This document shows, piece after piece, positions 1 through 8,901 of a stretch of 64,000 bases of DNA. Every line of letters begins with the position of its first letter. Within the stretch, counting starts at the first letter, position 1. The stretch covers positions 124,001-188,000 of the forward strand of contig JAKVNF010000003.1 in assembly GCA_022483465.1 (NCBI GenBank). Direction: 5' to 3'. The notes beneath the pieces were generated by a model. That model saw only the letters and a program-made list of their open reading frames with translations, ran no database searches and was not told the DNA's origin. The position numbers were made by a program, and so were the translations under genes. The DNA comes from Lachnospiraceae bacterium (GTDB taxonomy: Bacteria > Bacillota > Clostridia > Lachnospirales > Lachnospiraceae).

Positions 1-1383
1 ACCACCTCCTACATGGGCGCCACGGACTGCAAGGCGGTGGAGGAACTGGCAAAGCTTCCCAACACGCAGATCCGCATCTCCTATGACACCGACCGCACGA
101 GGCTCCACGCCAAGGCCTACGTGTTCCACCGGGATAACGGCTTCTCGACGGCCTACGTGGGGTCTTCCAACCTCTCGAATCCCGCCCTGACCAGCGGCCT
201 CGAGTGGAACATCAAGCTGACGCGGCAGGATCAGAAGGAAACGATGACCAAGATCGAGAGCTCGTTCCTCACCTACTGGAACCAGAGTGAGTTCCAGCCC
301 TACACGGGGAGCGAGGCGGATCGGGAGAAGCTGCGCCGCGCGATCCTCTCCCAGAGAAAGACCGGGGAGAAGACCACCCATCTCTACCTTGCCGATGTGG
401 AGCCCTATGCCTACCAGCAGGAGATCCTGGACCGGCTCGAGGCAGAGCGGAACCTGAGGCATCATTACCGGAACCTGGTGGTCGCTGCCACCGGCACCGG
501 CAAGACCGTGATCGCTGCCCTCGACTATCGGAACTTCGCGCAGAAGACGGGGAAGGACTACCCGACCCTTCTCTTTGTCGCCCACCGGGAGGAGATCCTG
601 GAGCAGAGCATCGAGTGCTTCCGGGAGGTGCTGAAGAATCCGGACTTTGGAGACCTGTTTGTGGGCTCCTACCGCCCGGAGGGAATCCGGCAGCTCTTTC
701 TCTCGATCCAGACCTTTCGATCACAGAACTTCACGCAGCTGGTGACGCCGGATTTCTACGACTACATCATCGTGGATGAATTCCACCACGCGGCGGCGGA
801 TTCCTATCAGAAGCTCCTTGACTACTTCAAGCCGAAGATCTTTCTCGGCCTGACCGCCACCCCGGAGCGCATGGATGGAAAGAGTATCCTCCCCTTCTTC
901 GACGGCAGGATTGCGGCGGAGCTGCGCCTGCCGGAGGCGATCGACAGAAAGATGCTCTGCCCGTTCCAGTACTTCGGCCTGGCGGATGACACGGACCTTC
1001 GGCAGGTGCGCTGGACCAGGGGCGGGTACGACCAGGCGGAGCTCTCAAAGCTCTACACCTTTGCCGCCGGCGTGGCGCAAAAGCGCGTGGAGCGGATCCT
1101 CTGGGAGCTGAACCGGATTGTGACCGATCTGGACGACGTGAAGGGACTTGGCTTTTGCGTCTCCAAGGAGCACGCTGCCTTCATGAGCCGGCAGTTCAAC
1201 GAGCACGGCATTCCCTCCCTGTGCCTTATCAGCGAGAGCGACCAGAAGGTGAGAGATGCCGCAAAGGAGGAACTCGTCGGCGGAAAGATCCACTTCATCT
1301 TCGTGGTGGACCTCTACAACGAAATCGGGACTACAAAAGTGATACAAACACATTTACGAAATTTCAAAAGAAATGCCGCATAA
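1..1383 (+). CDS. PLD-DEAD/DEAH helicase, 5' part, interrupted by prophage
   Basis: This is the front part of a host superfamily 2 helicase whose true start lies before the window; the frame is open from base 1 (TTSYMGATD). Order: a phospholipase-D-like segment (LHAKAYVF, then GSSNLSN), Walker A AATGTGKT near residue 163, DEFHH box near 259, TATPERMDG near 285, then motif V, which is cut at FVVDLYNE. After base 1322 the reading enters phage DNA and adds about 19 foreign residues before stopping. The missing half, with the rest of motif V, QLGRGLR and a DUF3427-like C-terminus, is at 61185-62471. Such proteins are annotated as restriction- or defence-type helicases; that role is inferred. The product is almost certainly inactive while the prophage is present. 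Confidence 0.93.
   Translation, partial: TTSYMGATDCKAVEELAKLPNTQIRISYDTDRTRLHAKAYVFHRDNGFSTAYVGSSNLSNPALTSGLEWNIKLTRQDQKETMTKIESSFLTYWNQSEFQPYTGSEADREKLRRAILSQRKTGEKTTHLYLADVEPYAYQQEILDRLEAERNLRHHYRNLVVAATGTGKTVIAALDYRNFAQKTGKDYPTLLFVAHREEILEQSIECFREVLKNPDFGDLFVGSYRPEGIRQLFLSIQTFRSQNFTQLVTPDFYDYIIVDEFHHAAADSYQKLLDYFKPKIFLGLTATPERMDGKSILPFFDGRIAAELRLPEAIDRKMLCPFQYFGLADDTDLRQVRWTRGGYDQAELSKLYTFAAGVAQKRVERILWELNRIVTDLDDVKGLGFCVSKEHAAFMSRQFNEHGIPSLCLISESDQKVRDAAKEELVGGKIHFIFVVDLYNEIGTTKVIQTHLRNFKRNAA
1297..1346 (+). other. attL: attL: left host-prophage junction
   Basis: Host helicase codons run up to ...CTCTACAAC, then GA (1321-1322), then phage DNA AATCGGGACTACAAAAGTGA and onward. The phage arm 1323-1346 is the near inverse complement of the arm at 61155-61178 (19 of 24 positions match), both flanking GA. 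Fusing bases up to 1322 with bases from 61181 restores NEGVD in frame. This is the geometry of a large serine integrase site with GA as the crossover dinucleotide; the dinucleotide is inferred from symmetry and frame. Confidence 0.85.
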
Positions 1384-1386
1384 CAA

Positions 1387-1431
1387 GGCTTTTCCGGGGT
1401 TTGGGTGCCACCGGACAAGCCCTCTTTTTTT
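1387..1431 (+). terminator. Rho-independent terminator just inside attL
   Basis: GGCTTTTCCGG (1387-1397) pairs with CCGGACAAGCC (1411-1421), followed by a T run at 1425-1431. In the circular phage this lies just beyond attP, downstream of the cassette at 55.4-61.1 kb, and would end that transcript. In the lysogen it would also stop host helicase transcription. Confidence 0.75.
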
Positions 1432-1532
1432 CTGTGAACGCTGATGGGAATTGGATTTAGCTTTTATCTAAAAAACGGTTCGTACCCTCCTAACGAACTG
1501 AACAGGATAAACGAAAATAATATATTCAGCAG

Positions 1533-1561
1533 TTGACAGTCAATTCAGCCTACTCTATCAT
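1533..1561 (+). promoter_or_regulatory. Sigma-A-type promoter
   Basis: TTGACA (1533-1538), a 17-bp spacer and TATCAT (1556-1561). It is the best promoter in the 328-bp gene-free stretch 1384-1711 and points at the gene at 1712. The rest of that stretch holds the terminator and no supportable gene. Confidence 0.6.
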
Positions 1562-1711
1562 GAAAGTGTGATCCGGACAAAGGATCAGATCTTTTTCTAT
1601 GCCGACGTCCTGTCGGCAATATGCTCGCACGGGCATGTCATTCCTCATTCGAGGAGAAATCACCATTCTTGTTAATCTCTCTTATTTCATTTCTGAAGGA
1701 GGCACATCATC

Positions 1712-2029
1712 TTGAAATTCACTGAAAACATTTCTATAGACCGCGATTACTTTGAAGTTTTGGATATTCTGCCAGATCAGGTTGTGATCAAATCAAAATG
1801 CACGGGGCATACATGGCAGCTCGTTTTCAGGGGAGACCGTTACATAGATATTTACCACAAGCATAAAGACAGGGACAGCTTCCATTGGCACCAGAGCGTA
1901 TTAACATTTCCGGATGCGGTAGATGAGATCAAAGGACACGATGAATTCCAACTTAATGGGCGCAGGCCTACGTATCTGGTGTATGCTAGAGATGGTATTT
2001 ACAGAAATGGCAGACTTAAAAAGTACTAA
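1712..2029 (+). CDS. Hypothetical protein, 105 aa
   Basis: Small, mixed-charge, probably cytoplasmic protein with no signal peptide or membrane segment. I do not recognise a family. The likely start is TTG at 1712, placed by the GGAGG about 9 bases upstream; no good ATG lies nearby. It has its own promoter at 1533 and is followed 46 bp later by the HNH nuclease gene, suggesting co-transcription. It lies in accessory DNA next to the phage end, so it could be cargo of the nuclease or restriction cluster. Confidence 0.6.
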   Translation: MKFTENISIDRDYFEVLDILPDQVVIKSKCTGHTWQLVFRGDRYIDIYHKHKDRDSFHWHQSVLTFPDAVDEIKGHDEFQLNGRRPTYLVYARDGIYRNGRLKKY

Positions 2030-2075
2030 TGATTTACTCTTATTGGCTGCAAGAAAATGAGGAGGGGACGCAACA

Positions 2076-2777
2076 GTGTACATTCCGAAGTTGGATCGAT
2101 CTCCGAGATCGAGGGAGTATGAAGATTATAATGATAGTCAACGTGCAGCAGTTGTAAAAGCATGGCTGTTCGATGGTAAGCATCACAGAGAAATTGATAA
2201 AGACGTATTGCATCTGGACCCTGAATATTCCAGAGGATACCAATCAATGGGAATCCTTCACTACCTTGGGCTCAAGAAAGAGTTTCAAGGTATTTTCCAT
2301 GGAATGACAACTGAGCAGGCAGTGCGTGAATTACGAAATACGAAAGACCCTGCGTATCAATCTATAATCGATATCTTATCCGGTGATGGGGATGTTGTTG
2401 AGAAGCAGATGGAGAATGATATCGAATCGGAGAACGAGGACGTATACGAAGTTCATTCCGAAGGTCGCGCTACTCAGTATTACACCACGCGATATGAGCG
2501 TGATCCCCGTAATAGGAAAGCGGCGATCAGGATCCATGGCACAAAGTGTATGGCCTGCGGTTTTGACTTTGAAAAAGTGTATGGAGAAAGGGGAAAAGAT
2601 TACATCGAGGTTCATCATGTGGTCCCTCTTGCATCTCGTGATGCTGAAACTGAAATCGACCCGGAAAAGGATCTCATCGTTGTCTGCGCTAATTGTCACA
2701 GGATGATCCATCGTAAAAAGAATCAGGTGTTATCGCTGGAAGAGTTAAAACAAATCATTTCCGAAAATAAGAAGTAA
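2076..2777 (+). CDS. HNH endonuclease (McrA-like C-terminus)
   Basis: A 233-aa protein. The C-terminal third carries an HNH fold: CMACGF near residue 165, VHHVVPLA near 186, and CANCHRMIHRKK near 210. The Cys pairs form the structural zinc site and His-His-Asn/His the metal-dependent nuclease core. The N-terminal 120 residues are unassigned and may bind target DNA; an acidic linker separates the halves. The start is GTG at 2076 behind GAGGAGGGG. HNH proteins with this C-terminus are often annotated as McrA-like enzymes that cut modified DNA. Since a cytosine methyltransferase follows, a restriction role is possible, but specificity cannot be read from sequence. Confidence 0.8.
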   Translation: MYIPKLDRSPRSREYEDYNDSQRAAVVKAWLFDGKHHREIDKDVLHLDPEYSRGYQSMGILHYLGLKKEFQGIFHGMTTEQAVRELRNTKDPAYQSIIDILSGDGDVVEKQMENDIESENEDVYEVHSEGRATQYYTTRYERDPRNRKAAIRIHGTKCMACGFDFEKVYGERGKDYIEVHHVVPLASRDAETEIDPEKDLIVVCANCHRMIHRKKNQVLSLEELKQIISENKK

Positions 2778-3118
2778 GTAACTAATTTTGGCCCATTTCC
2801 TGAAGAGAAACTATTCCTTTGGCTGAGTTTGTCTCTGAATGGCACTATTGGCGTTTACCGCAAGTATGGGTAGACGAACAGTGATGTTCTCTGGATTTTT
2901 GTATAAAACTGGCTGGCAATTGTTGGACCGGTTTATCAAGGATGTGGGAGTTGTCTCACGTCCTTTTTTACGCTCACGTCTGAAGGAGGATAAGAGACGT
3001 TGTTTCAGTCCCTGTTCGGGAAATCCATTTCGCTTTTACTTGATATTTGCTGTTAGTGGAATATCTGCTCACAACCGAAAATGGGGAAAAACCATGTACC
3101 TAAAATCACCCAGAATTA
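2778..3118. other. Gene-free stretch before dcm-like gene
   Basis: This stretch of about 340 bases has no supportable gene. An open frame across it (2839-3219) has no ribosome binding site, atypical composition and runs into the methyltransferase in another frame. It probably holds the upstream region of the dcm promoter. Confidence 0.5.
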
Positions 3119-3147
3119 TTGTCAGAGATTACAGATTGCCTTATAAT
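3119..3147 (+). promoter_or_regulatory. Promoter of the Dcm/EcoRII/Vsr cluster
   Basis: TTGTCA (3119-3124), a 17-bp spacer and a perfect TATAAT (3142-3147), 45 bp before the methyltransferase start. Confidence 0.7.
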
Positions 3148-3191
3148 AGGATAATATCTGGTACAGAAATTATCCCAGAAAGGCGAAGAGC

Positions 3192-4055
3192 ATGTCAAAA
3201 CAGGTGCACATCAGGTTGAACGAAGAAGTATACGATGTTCTTATGAAATTATCTAATAAAAGCAATGAATCAATTCAGGATACGGTCTCGTCTGCAGTCA
3301 TGGACCTTGCTGGTAAAACAAAAATTGAGGAAGACAGAGACTACAATTTTACGTTCATTGATTTATTCGCTGGTATAGGAGGAATGCGCATCGCTTATCA
3401 GAATGCGGGCGGCAAATGCGTTTACTCAAATGAATGGAACAAATACAGCCAGCAGACTTATTTTGCAAATTTTGGGGAGCGTCCGGAAGGGGATATCACG
3501 AAAGTGGATGCGAGGGTGATCCCAGATCACGATATTCTTGTTGCGGGTTTTCCCTGCCAGCCGTTCTCTATAGCCGGTGTTTCCAAGAAAAACAGTCTCG
3601 GACGACCTACTGGTTTTGAGGATAAGACGCAGGGGACGCTGTTTTTTGATGTCTGCAGAATTCTGAAGGCAAAGCGTCCCAAAGCGTTCATGCTAGAGAA
3701 TGTAAAAAACCTTAAGAGTCATGACCATGGGCGTACATTCAAAGTGATTATGGAGTCGTTGGAGGAACTGAATTATCAGGTATTCTATGAAGTACTTGAT
3801 GGACAGAATTATGTTCCGCAGCACAGAGAAAGAATCCTGATCGTCGGATTTGACAGGGAACGTTATGGCTCGGATTTTTCTTTTGAATTTAAAATCACAC
3901 CGAAATCTCCGAAGCCGGTGATGAAGGACATCCTCGAAACGGATGTTGATCCCAAATATACCCTTTCAGATAAATTGTGGACTTACCTGCAGAATTATGC
4001 TGCAAAGCATCGCGCAGCAGGTAATGGCTTTGGTTATGGCGCAAATTACCCGTAG
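3192..4055 (+). pseudogene. dcm: C5-cytosine methyltransferase (Dcm/EcoRII type), N-terminal part, IS-disrupted
   Basis: This part holds the catalytic half of a DNA (cytosine-5) methyltransferase after a ~50-aa N-terminal extension. Motif I is FIDLFAGIGGMR, motif IV GFPCQPFSIAG with the catalytic Cys, motif VI ENVKNL and motif VIII QHRERILIVGF. The frame reaches GNGFGYGANYP and hits a stop contributed by the insertion sequence starting near 4049. Motifs IX and X are on the far side at 6101-6421. The neighbouring EcoRII-type endonuclease and Vsr gene suggest recognition of CCWGG, modifying the inner C; that specificity is inferred from the cluster. As arranged, the gene cannot make a complete enzyme. 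Confidence 0.9.
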
Positions 4056-6100
4056 ATCGGTAATAGACCATTGGATTTAGCCTTCATCGCTCTACGATGA
4101 TGTCGAAAACCCCTTGAAATCAAGGCGTTTTTCGGACATCAGCCTATTGATTTTATATTTATAATTGTCTATAATATAGATGACCTATCGGTAATCTATA
4201 TTGAGGCTATTATAAATGTCCCACATATACTGGAATAAAAAAGAAGTCCCGATACCAAAAGAAGCTTATATCAACCACAACGATGGCCGAGTATTCGTCA
4301 TTATTGACGGTCATCGCAAGGTGATTGGGCATGCTGCCTCAGATACAACCATGTATCCGAACGAAGCGTACCGCACACTATACAGCGACCAATGGCTGCA
4401 GAATTATGGTGCAAAGGATTCTCTCCCTTTCGAGGTGAAAGTAGGTCTGTACATGCTGACCCTTGGGGCTGCATCACAGAATGGCATCTACTCGATCCTG
4501 ACGGATGTATACGGTCCGCTGCATGCAAACGCCATCATGGACTACGTGATGTTCTCTCTGCACAGCAAGTCAGATATCACACAACTGTACAGCGAGTTTG
4601 CGCAGGATCAGGTCCTCTTTTCAAGGAAGCCTTACAGTGATGCCTGGTACTCCGATCTGTTCCGCTCCCTTATGACAGACCAGCAGGAAGGTGATTTCAA
4701 GGTTGCCTGGCTGAAGCACTGCAGGAAGCAGGGGATCACCAAGGCTTGGATTTCTATCGACGGTTCCAATAACGACTGCGAGGTCAGAGAATCCGACCTG
4801 TGTGAGTATGGAGCGGATAAGTCTCATAACGGCGGTACCATTGTCAGCTACATCTATGCTGTCGATGTGAAGACCGGCATGCCGATCACATATTTTGTGT
4901 ATGAAGGCAGTAAGGTAGACAGCAAAGCATTCCAGAAAGTGCTGACATTTTTCAACGGATACAGCATCGAGATTGAAGGCGTTCTAATCGACCGTGGCTT
5001 CTGCACTCATGATGTTGTACAGGCATGCATTGACAGCAAGACAGATTACATCATGATGGTCCCATCCGACACCTACGGTCACCAGCAGATGATGGAGGAA
5101 TGCTCCGAAGATATCCGCTGGGAACCAGACAGGATTGTTGACGATGATGGCATCTTTGGCATTGCCAGGGAAAAGCAGCTGTTCCGCAATCACCCGGAAA
5201 CAGCATTCATGAACCTGTACTTCAATGGTACGTCAAGCTCCATTCAGTCGATACGCCTAATCCGAGAGATCCGGAAAGAGGGTCGAAAAGCCGAATTGGC
5301 TGTCGCTGAAGGCCGTGTGCCAAGTGTCTCGAAGACCTGCAAAAAATACATCAAGGTCGAGCAGACAGATACAGGCGGCTATGCTGTTTCCTATGACTTC
5401 AAGGCATGGAAGAAATCCATGCTTGGCAAGGGTTTCTTCTCTCTCGCTTCCGGCAAGAACCATGGTCCCCAGGAAGCATTTGACCTGTACCGGCTCCGCG
5501 ATGCATCAGAAGTGCAGTACGGGATCCTAAAGTCCCAAGAGGGCTTCGATAGTACCCGCATACACTTCACAAGCAGCATCTATGCAAAGTTCCTGATTTG
5601 CTTTGCTGCAAGCTGTGTCAGAGCGAGCATCCTTAACGCCTGCAAAGATCTTTCTCTTGCTACGAATGAGATGATCCAGAAGATGGACCGGATACACTTC
5701 ATTCTTCGTGAAGGTGGATCATACCTTCCGGTTAAGGATCTATCGAAGGAGTTGGAAGAACTGCTCATGAAGTTCGGCATCGACCGGAATTCACTGTCCG
5801 ACTTCGCTTCGGAGTATAACAGCCGTTCGAATCCGATCGGCTCCCTGACCAGAACTGTGCCAAAGTCACAGCCCAAAGAGAAGGGACACCGTGGCAGAAA
5901 ACCAGGTTCCAAAAACAAGAAGACGCTCGAGCGAGAGGCACGCGGCGAAGCAAAGATTAAACATGCGAAGCCAGGACGTCCGAAAGGAAGCAAGGATACC
6001 AAGCCCAGGAAGCCAAGATCCGACAAAGGTAAGAAGCATAAAAAGGCTTCTGACAAAGAAGTTTAAAATCGAGTCGAAACAATAATTACCGATTTACGGG
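4049..6100 (+). mobile_element. IS4-superfamily (IS1634-like) insertion sequence
   Basis: About 2.05 kb. Left end CCCGTAGATCGGTAAT (from 4049) and right end, as reverse complement, CCCGTAAATCGGTAAT (to 6100) match at 15 of 16 positions. Flanks AAATTA (4043-4048) and AAATTT (6101-6106) may be an imperfect 6-bp target duplication. A single transposase fills the element. It splits the dcm-like gene. Family placement rests on the transposase YREK signature; exact ends could differ by a few bases. Confidence 0.85.
4216..6066 (+). CDS. IS4-superfamily (IS1634-like) DDE transposase
   Basis: A 616-aa transposase, in the size range of the IS1634 family. Acidic residues: D182 in ISIDGSNND, D259 in GVLIDRGFC, and a Glu near 431 inside the IS4 signature Y-2-R-3-E-6-K, seen exactly as YRLRDASEVQYGILK. 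The C-terminal 80 residues are very basic with AT-hook-like GRKPGSKN and GRPKGSKD, probably for DNA binding. No frameshift or internal stop is visible, so the element may still be mobile. Confidence 0.92.
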   Translation: MSHIYWNKKEVPIPKEAYINHNDGRVFVIIDGHRKVIGHAASDTTMYPNEAYRTLYSDQWLQNYGAKDSLPFEVKVGLYMLTLGAASQNGIYSILTDVYGPLHANAIMDYVMFSLHSKSDITQLYSEFAQDQVLFSRKPYSDAWYSDLFRSLMTDQQEGDFKVAWLKHCRKQGITKAWISIDGSNNDCEVRESDLCEYGADKSHNGGTIVSYIYAVDVKTGMPITYFVYEGSKVDSKAFQKVLTFFNGYSIEIEGVLIDRGFCTHDVVQACIDSKTDYIMMVPSDTYGHQQMMEECSEDIRWEPDRIVDDDGIFGIAREKQLFRNHPETAFMNLYFNGTSSSIQSIRLIREIRKEGRKAELAVAEGRVPSVSKTCKKYIKVEQTDTGGYAVSYDFKAWKKSMLGKGFFSLASGKNHGPQEAFDLYRLRDASEVQYGILKSQEGFDSTRIHFTSSIYAKFLICFAASCVRASILNACKDLSLATNEMIQKMDRIHFILREGGSYLPVKDLSKELEELLMKFGIDRNSLSDFASEYNSRSNPIGSLTRTVPKSQPKEKGHRGRKPGSKNKKTLEREARGEAKIKHAKPGRPKGSKDTKPRKPRSDKGKKHKKASDKEV

Positions 6101-6421
6101 AAATTTGCGTATGGGATCGCAGATCCCGATGGAATATCCAGAACATTAAGCGCCCGGTATTACAAGGATGGCTCTGAAATCCTTATTGCGCAACCGGGGC
6201 GAAATCCGAGAAGACTTACACCAAGGGAATGTGCAAGACTGCAGGGATTTCCGGACAGCTTTAAAATTGTAGTCTCGGATACTCAGGCTTACAAACAGTT
6301 TGGAAATTCTGTGGTTGTTCCACTCATGGAGAATGTTGCCAAACTTGTTGTAGCTAAAATGAATGAACTTGATGCGGTGAAACTCTCTGACAGTCGACTG
6401 GATGCTCATGCCGCAGTATAG
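6101..6421 (+). pseudogene. dcm: C5-cytosine methyltransferase, C-terminal part
   Basis: Continuation of the split dcm-like gene: [10 protein letters not shown], then [14 protein letters not shown] (motif IX region), [13 protein letters not shown], and motif X with [13 protein letters not shown]. It lacks its own start. Removing the insertion sequence and the inferred 6-bp duplication does not put it in frame with 3192-4048; the phases differ by one base. Its opening residues also resemble the last residues of the left part. So the junction seems to hold an extra rearrangement or indel besides the insertion. It ends 8 bp before the EcoRII-like start at 6430. Confidence 0.87.
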
Positions 6422-6429
6422 GAGGGAAT

Positions 6430-6795
6430 ATGGACGCAGGTTTTCTCAACAAATATTTTTCTGCCGTTGCGGCCAAACACCTGTCTGCTGTCGAAGCCGA
6501 CTCTGATGTGAGTGATCAGCATGAGTATAATGGTGTTTCTCTGCTGAAGAAAATGTTCGGAACCAATACACCCAAGAAAACCATTCCTACGGCTTTTCTA
6601 TACCTTTCGGATGACGATGATGCAATCGAGGCAGAGGGCAGCCTGACATGGTATGATGCCCGTTATCGTAATCCGAACCGGACTGAATGGAGGCTTTATT
6701 ATCCTACGAATGATGTGACATCAAGAGCGGAAAAGGGAGATACGCTGTTTATCTGCCTGAGACGGGATAATACCGTTCTGGATATCATTACCAAA
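6430..6795 (+). pseudogene. EcoRII-type restriction endonuclease, N-terminal domain part
   Basis: Encodes the first 122 residues, matching the EcoRII N-terminal effector/DNA-binding domain style (GVSLLKKMFGTN, LTWYDARYRNPNRTEWRLYY, LFICLRRDNTVLDIITK). The start at 6430 has a GGAGGG site. The frame is cut by the IS1595-type element at 6796, after which only 8 foreign residues follow before a stop at 6819. Codons continue exactly at 8018 once the element and one copy of TTACCAAA are removed, giving a 415-aa protein, close to the 404 aa of EcoRII. EcoRII enzymes cut at CCWGG and need two sites; specificity here is inferred. Confidence 0.85.
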
Positions 6796-8009
6796 GGCGT
6801 TAGTAAGAAAACGGGTTGATAAGCAATAAGTGCATCTTGTAGTCATCAAATTGCAAGCAGATTGAGCTCCTTAACATCTCCATAATGGTGTACCTTCTTG
6901 GGATTCCTGGATGCAAAGAGAGCGTCCGCAAGTTCCCCAATCGTGGTCCTCTGCCTGTACGCTGCCCGGAATACGAGGTTGTAACGGTTCAAATACTTGG
7001 TAGCCACGCCGCGATATTCGATATAGCGGTGCTTGATAAAGGAGTGAAGGTTGTTCACAGTGTTCAGATTGAAGAAACTTGCCGACTCCTTCTTCACATT
7101 CATGACCGTGATTCCCAGGATCTTGCCCAGTCTTGGATACACATTCATGCCGTCCGTCAGGAAAAGTGTTCCCTTCTGGACATGACCAGTATAGATATCA
7201 ACAACATCCGCACTGGAAGGCCTTGCCCGGTTCTCGGATTTCACGATCAGATCGCCAGTCTTGCGCTGTACTGCGGTGCAGATACAGATCTGCTCGTCTG
7301 AAAGGCCGCGTTTGGATGCGGGAGTGCCACGCTTGCGGGGCTTTCGACTGGCATCAGGGCCAAATTTCGTACCTTTTTTGGACTCCGGAACGTAGGTTTC
7401 ATCCGCTTCCACGACATCTTCCACCGTGGCTGGCTGCTCCACCTGCATGTCCTCGAGAGCAAGCATGATCTTATGCCGCATGAAGAACAGACTGCTATGG
7501 CTGATCTTGCATCCATGGCTGGCAAGTGACTTGACCGTCTTATCCAGAGAGGTCCCCCTGAGCGTCTCTTCCAGAACCTTGGTCCAGATCTCAGTACCAA
7601 AGTGTGAGCCTGAGAGCAAAGTGTTGCTCGTTGTAACAAATGACGTTCCACATTGCCTGCAGATGTATGCCTGTTTTCCATGTTTGTGTCCATTCCTAAC
7701 AACATGAGCATTGGAATGGCAGATCGGACAATCCAAACGGGGAGCAATCATCTTCTTCGGAGAAGAGGTTGCACTCTCATGGGAGAAGCCCTCCATGAGC
7801 TTGTTAACAAGAAGAATCAGGTCGTCCCTGGAAAGATCTCTGGCTTCGGTCAGTATGCGCTCAATGCAGCTCATAGTCTTGCCCTCCTGGCAAGACTATT
7901 GTAGTTCAAGTTAGAGAAGGCCGTTGTACAGCAGAATGTACAAAACGGCATATTTTATACTTCTGCTAAAATGCTTTGGAGCTTATCAACCCGTTTTCTT
8001 ACTAACGCC
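6796..8009 (-). mobile_element. IS1595-type insertion sequence, perfect ends
   Basis: The 1214-bp element has perfect 29-bp terminal inverted repeats (6796-6824 and 7981-8009, beginning GGCGTTAGTAAG) and an exact 8-bp target duplication TTACCAAA (6788-6795 and 8010-8017). Eight-bp duplications and GGC-type ends fit IS1595. The single gene runs antisense to the interrupted EcoRII gene. Perfect ends and duplication argue for a recent insertion. Confidence 0.93.
6846..7874 (-). CDS. IS1595-family transposase (ISXO2-like)
   Basis: A 342-aa transposase. An N-terminal zinc ribbon (CPICHSNA, then CRQCGTSF) precedes an HTH-like region and the DDE core (EADETYVPESKKG, LFLTDGMNVYP, then NLHSFIKHRYIEYRGV and NRYNLVFRAAY). 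This zinc ribbon plus ISXO2-like DDE layout is characteristic of IS1595. The frame is intact. Confidence 0.92.
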   Translation of the reverse strand: MSCIERILTEARDLSRDDLILLVNKLMEGFSHESATSSPKKMIAPRLDCPICHSNAHVVRNGHKHGKQAYICRQCGTSFVTTSNTLLSGSHFGTEIWTKVLEETLRGTSLDKTVKSLASHGCKISHSSLFFMRHKIMLALEDMQVEQPATVEDVVEADETYVPESKKGTKFGPDASRKPRKRGTPASKRGLSDEQICICTAVQRKTGDLIVKSENRARPSSADVVDIYTGHVQKGTLFLTDGMNVYPRLGKILGITVMNVKKESASFFNLNTVNNLHSFIKHRYIEYRGVATKYLNRYNLVFRAAYRQRTTIGELADALFASRNPKKVHHYGDVKELNLLAI

Positions 8010-8017
8010 TTACCAAA

Positions 8018-8899
8018 AAAGAAAGCATCATCGAGAATCAGCTGTTCTGGCTGTTTAATATCAGGCCAGATGAAAATTCTAACAGCTTTGTTGCCAATAC
8101 AGACCTGACGAATCCTCCGTCGGCAAAGGTTGATTTTGCGGCCAGAATGATCCTCCAGAAAATCGGAGTTGAGATCCCACAAACAGAAGAAGACTTTACA
8201 GGCCTTCTTATTGACAGGTTCGGGTACTCATTTCCGACTACCAAGGAGTTCTCTGAATTTTCACGTTCTACGGTTTCGGGTGCTGATCCTGTGGGAGATC
8301 CGGACGGCACACTGGTACTCTGGTATGACCGTGAAGAAACCCTGTTCATGAATATGGAGAAAATCATTATTCAGGAACGCCTCCGGAAGGGCTTTACGGA
8401 TGGAGAGAATGTTGACGTTGACGGGTTTATAGCCTTTTCTCTGTCGGTCAATAACAGGAGAAAATCCCGCGCAGGCTTATCCTTCGAGAATAATCTTGAA
8501 GCCATATTCCGTGCAAACAATATCCGATATTCGCATACTCCAGTGACGGAGAACAGGTCCAAACCCGATTTCATATTTCCAAGTATTGAAATGTACAGGG
8601 ATGAAAGTTACCCCGCTGAAAAGCTGACAATGCTTGGTGCCAAGACAACAGCAAAGGACAGGTGGAGGCAGGTTCTCGAGGAAGCCGACAGAATTGAAAA
8701 GAAGCATCTCATTACACTTGAAGCCGCGATCAGCGAATACCAAACCGATGAGATGATTAGCAGGAATCTTCAGCTGGTTGTACCTCACTCCATACAATCC
8801 ACATTCACTGTGAAACAGCAGAGCTGGCTGTTCTCTGTCCGAGATTTTCTACACTTGGTTGAAGACAGGCAGAACTTTTATAATGACTGGGGCAATTAA
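8018..8899 (+). pseudogene. EcoRII-type restriction endonuclease, C-terminal catalytic part
   Basis: Resumes the EcoRII-like protein with KESIIENQLFWLFNIRPDE. The later region carries the family hallmark: RAGLSFENNLEAIF, HTPVTENRSKPDFIFPS, LTMLGAKTTAKDRWRQVL and HLITLEAAISEYQT. It is a PD-(D/E)XK-type fold with the Lys of AKTTAKDRW in the active site region. An ATG at 8147 could give a 250-aa N-terminally truncated product with the whole catalytic domain. EcoRII lacking its N-terminal domain is known to be hyperactive, so expression from that ATG could be toxic without the methyltransferase; there is no good ribosome binding site before it. Confidence 0.88.
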
Positions 8900-8901
8900 C
8901 G

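Noticed and set aside
2839-3219. 126-aa open frame before the methyltransferase
   Set aside because: No ribosome binding site, unusual composition, overlaps the dcm promoter and start in another frame.
4043-6106. Clean target duplication for the IS4-superfamily element
   Set aside because: The candidate AAATTA/AAATTT differs at one base and its removal does not restore frame, so it is only given as tentative.
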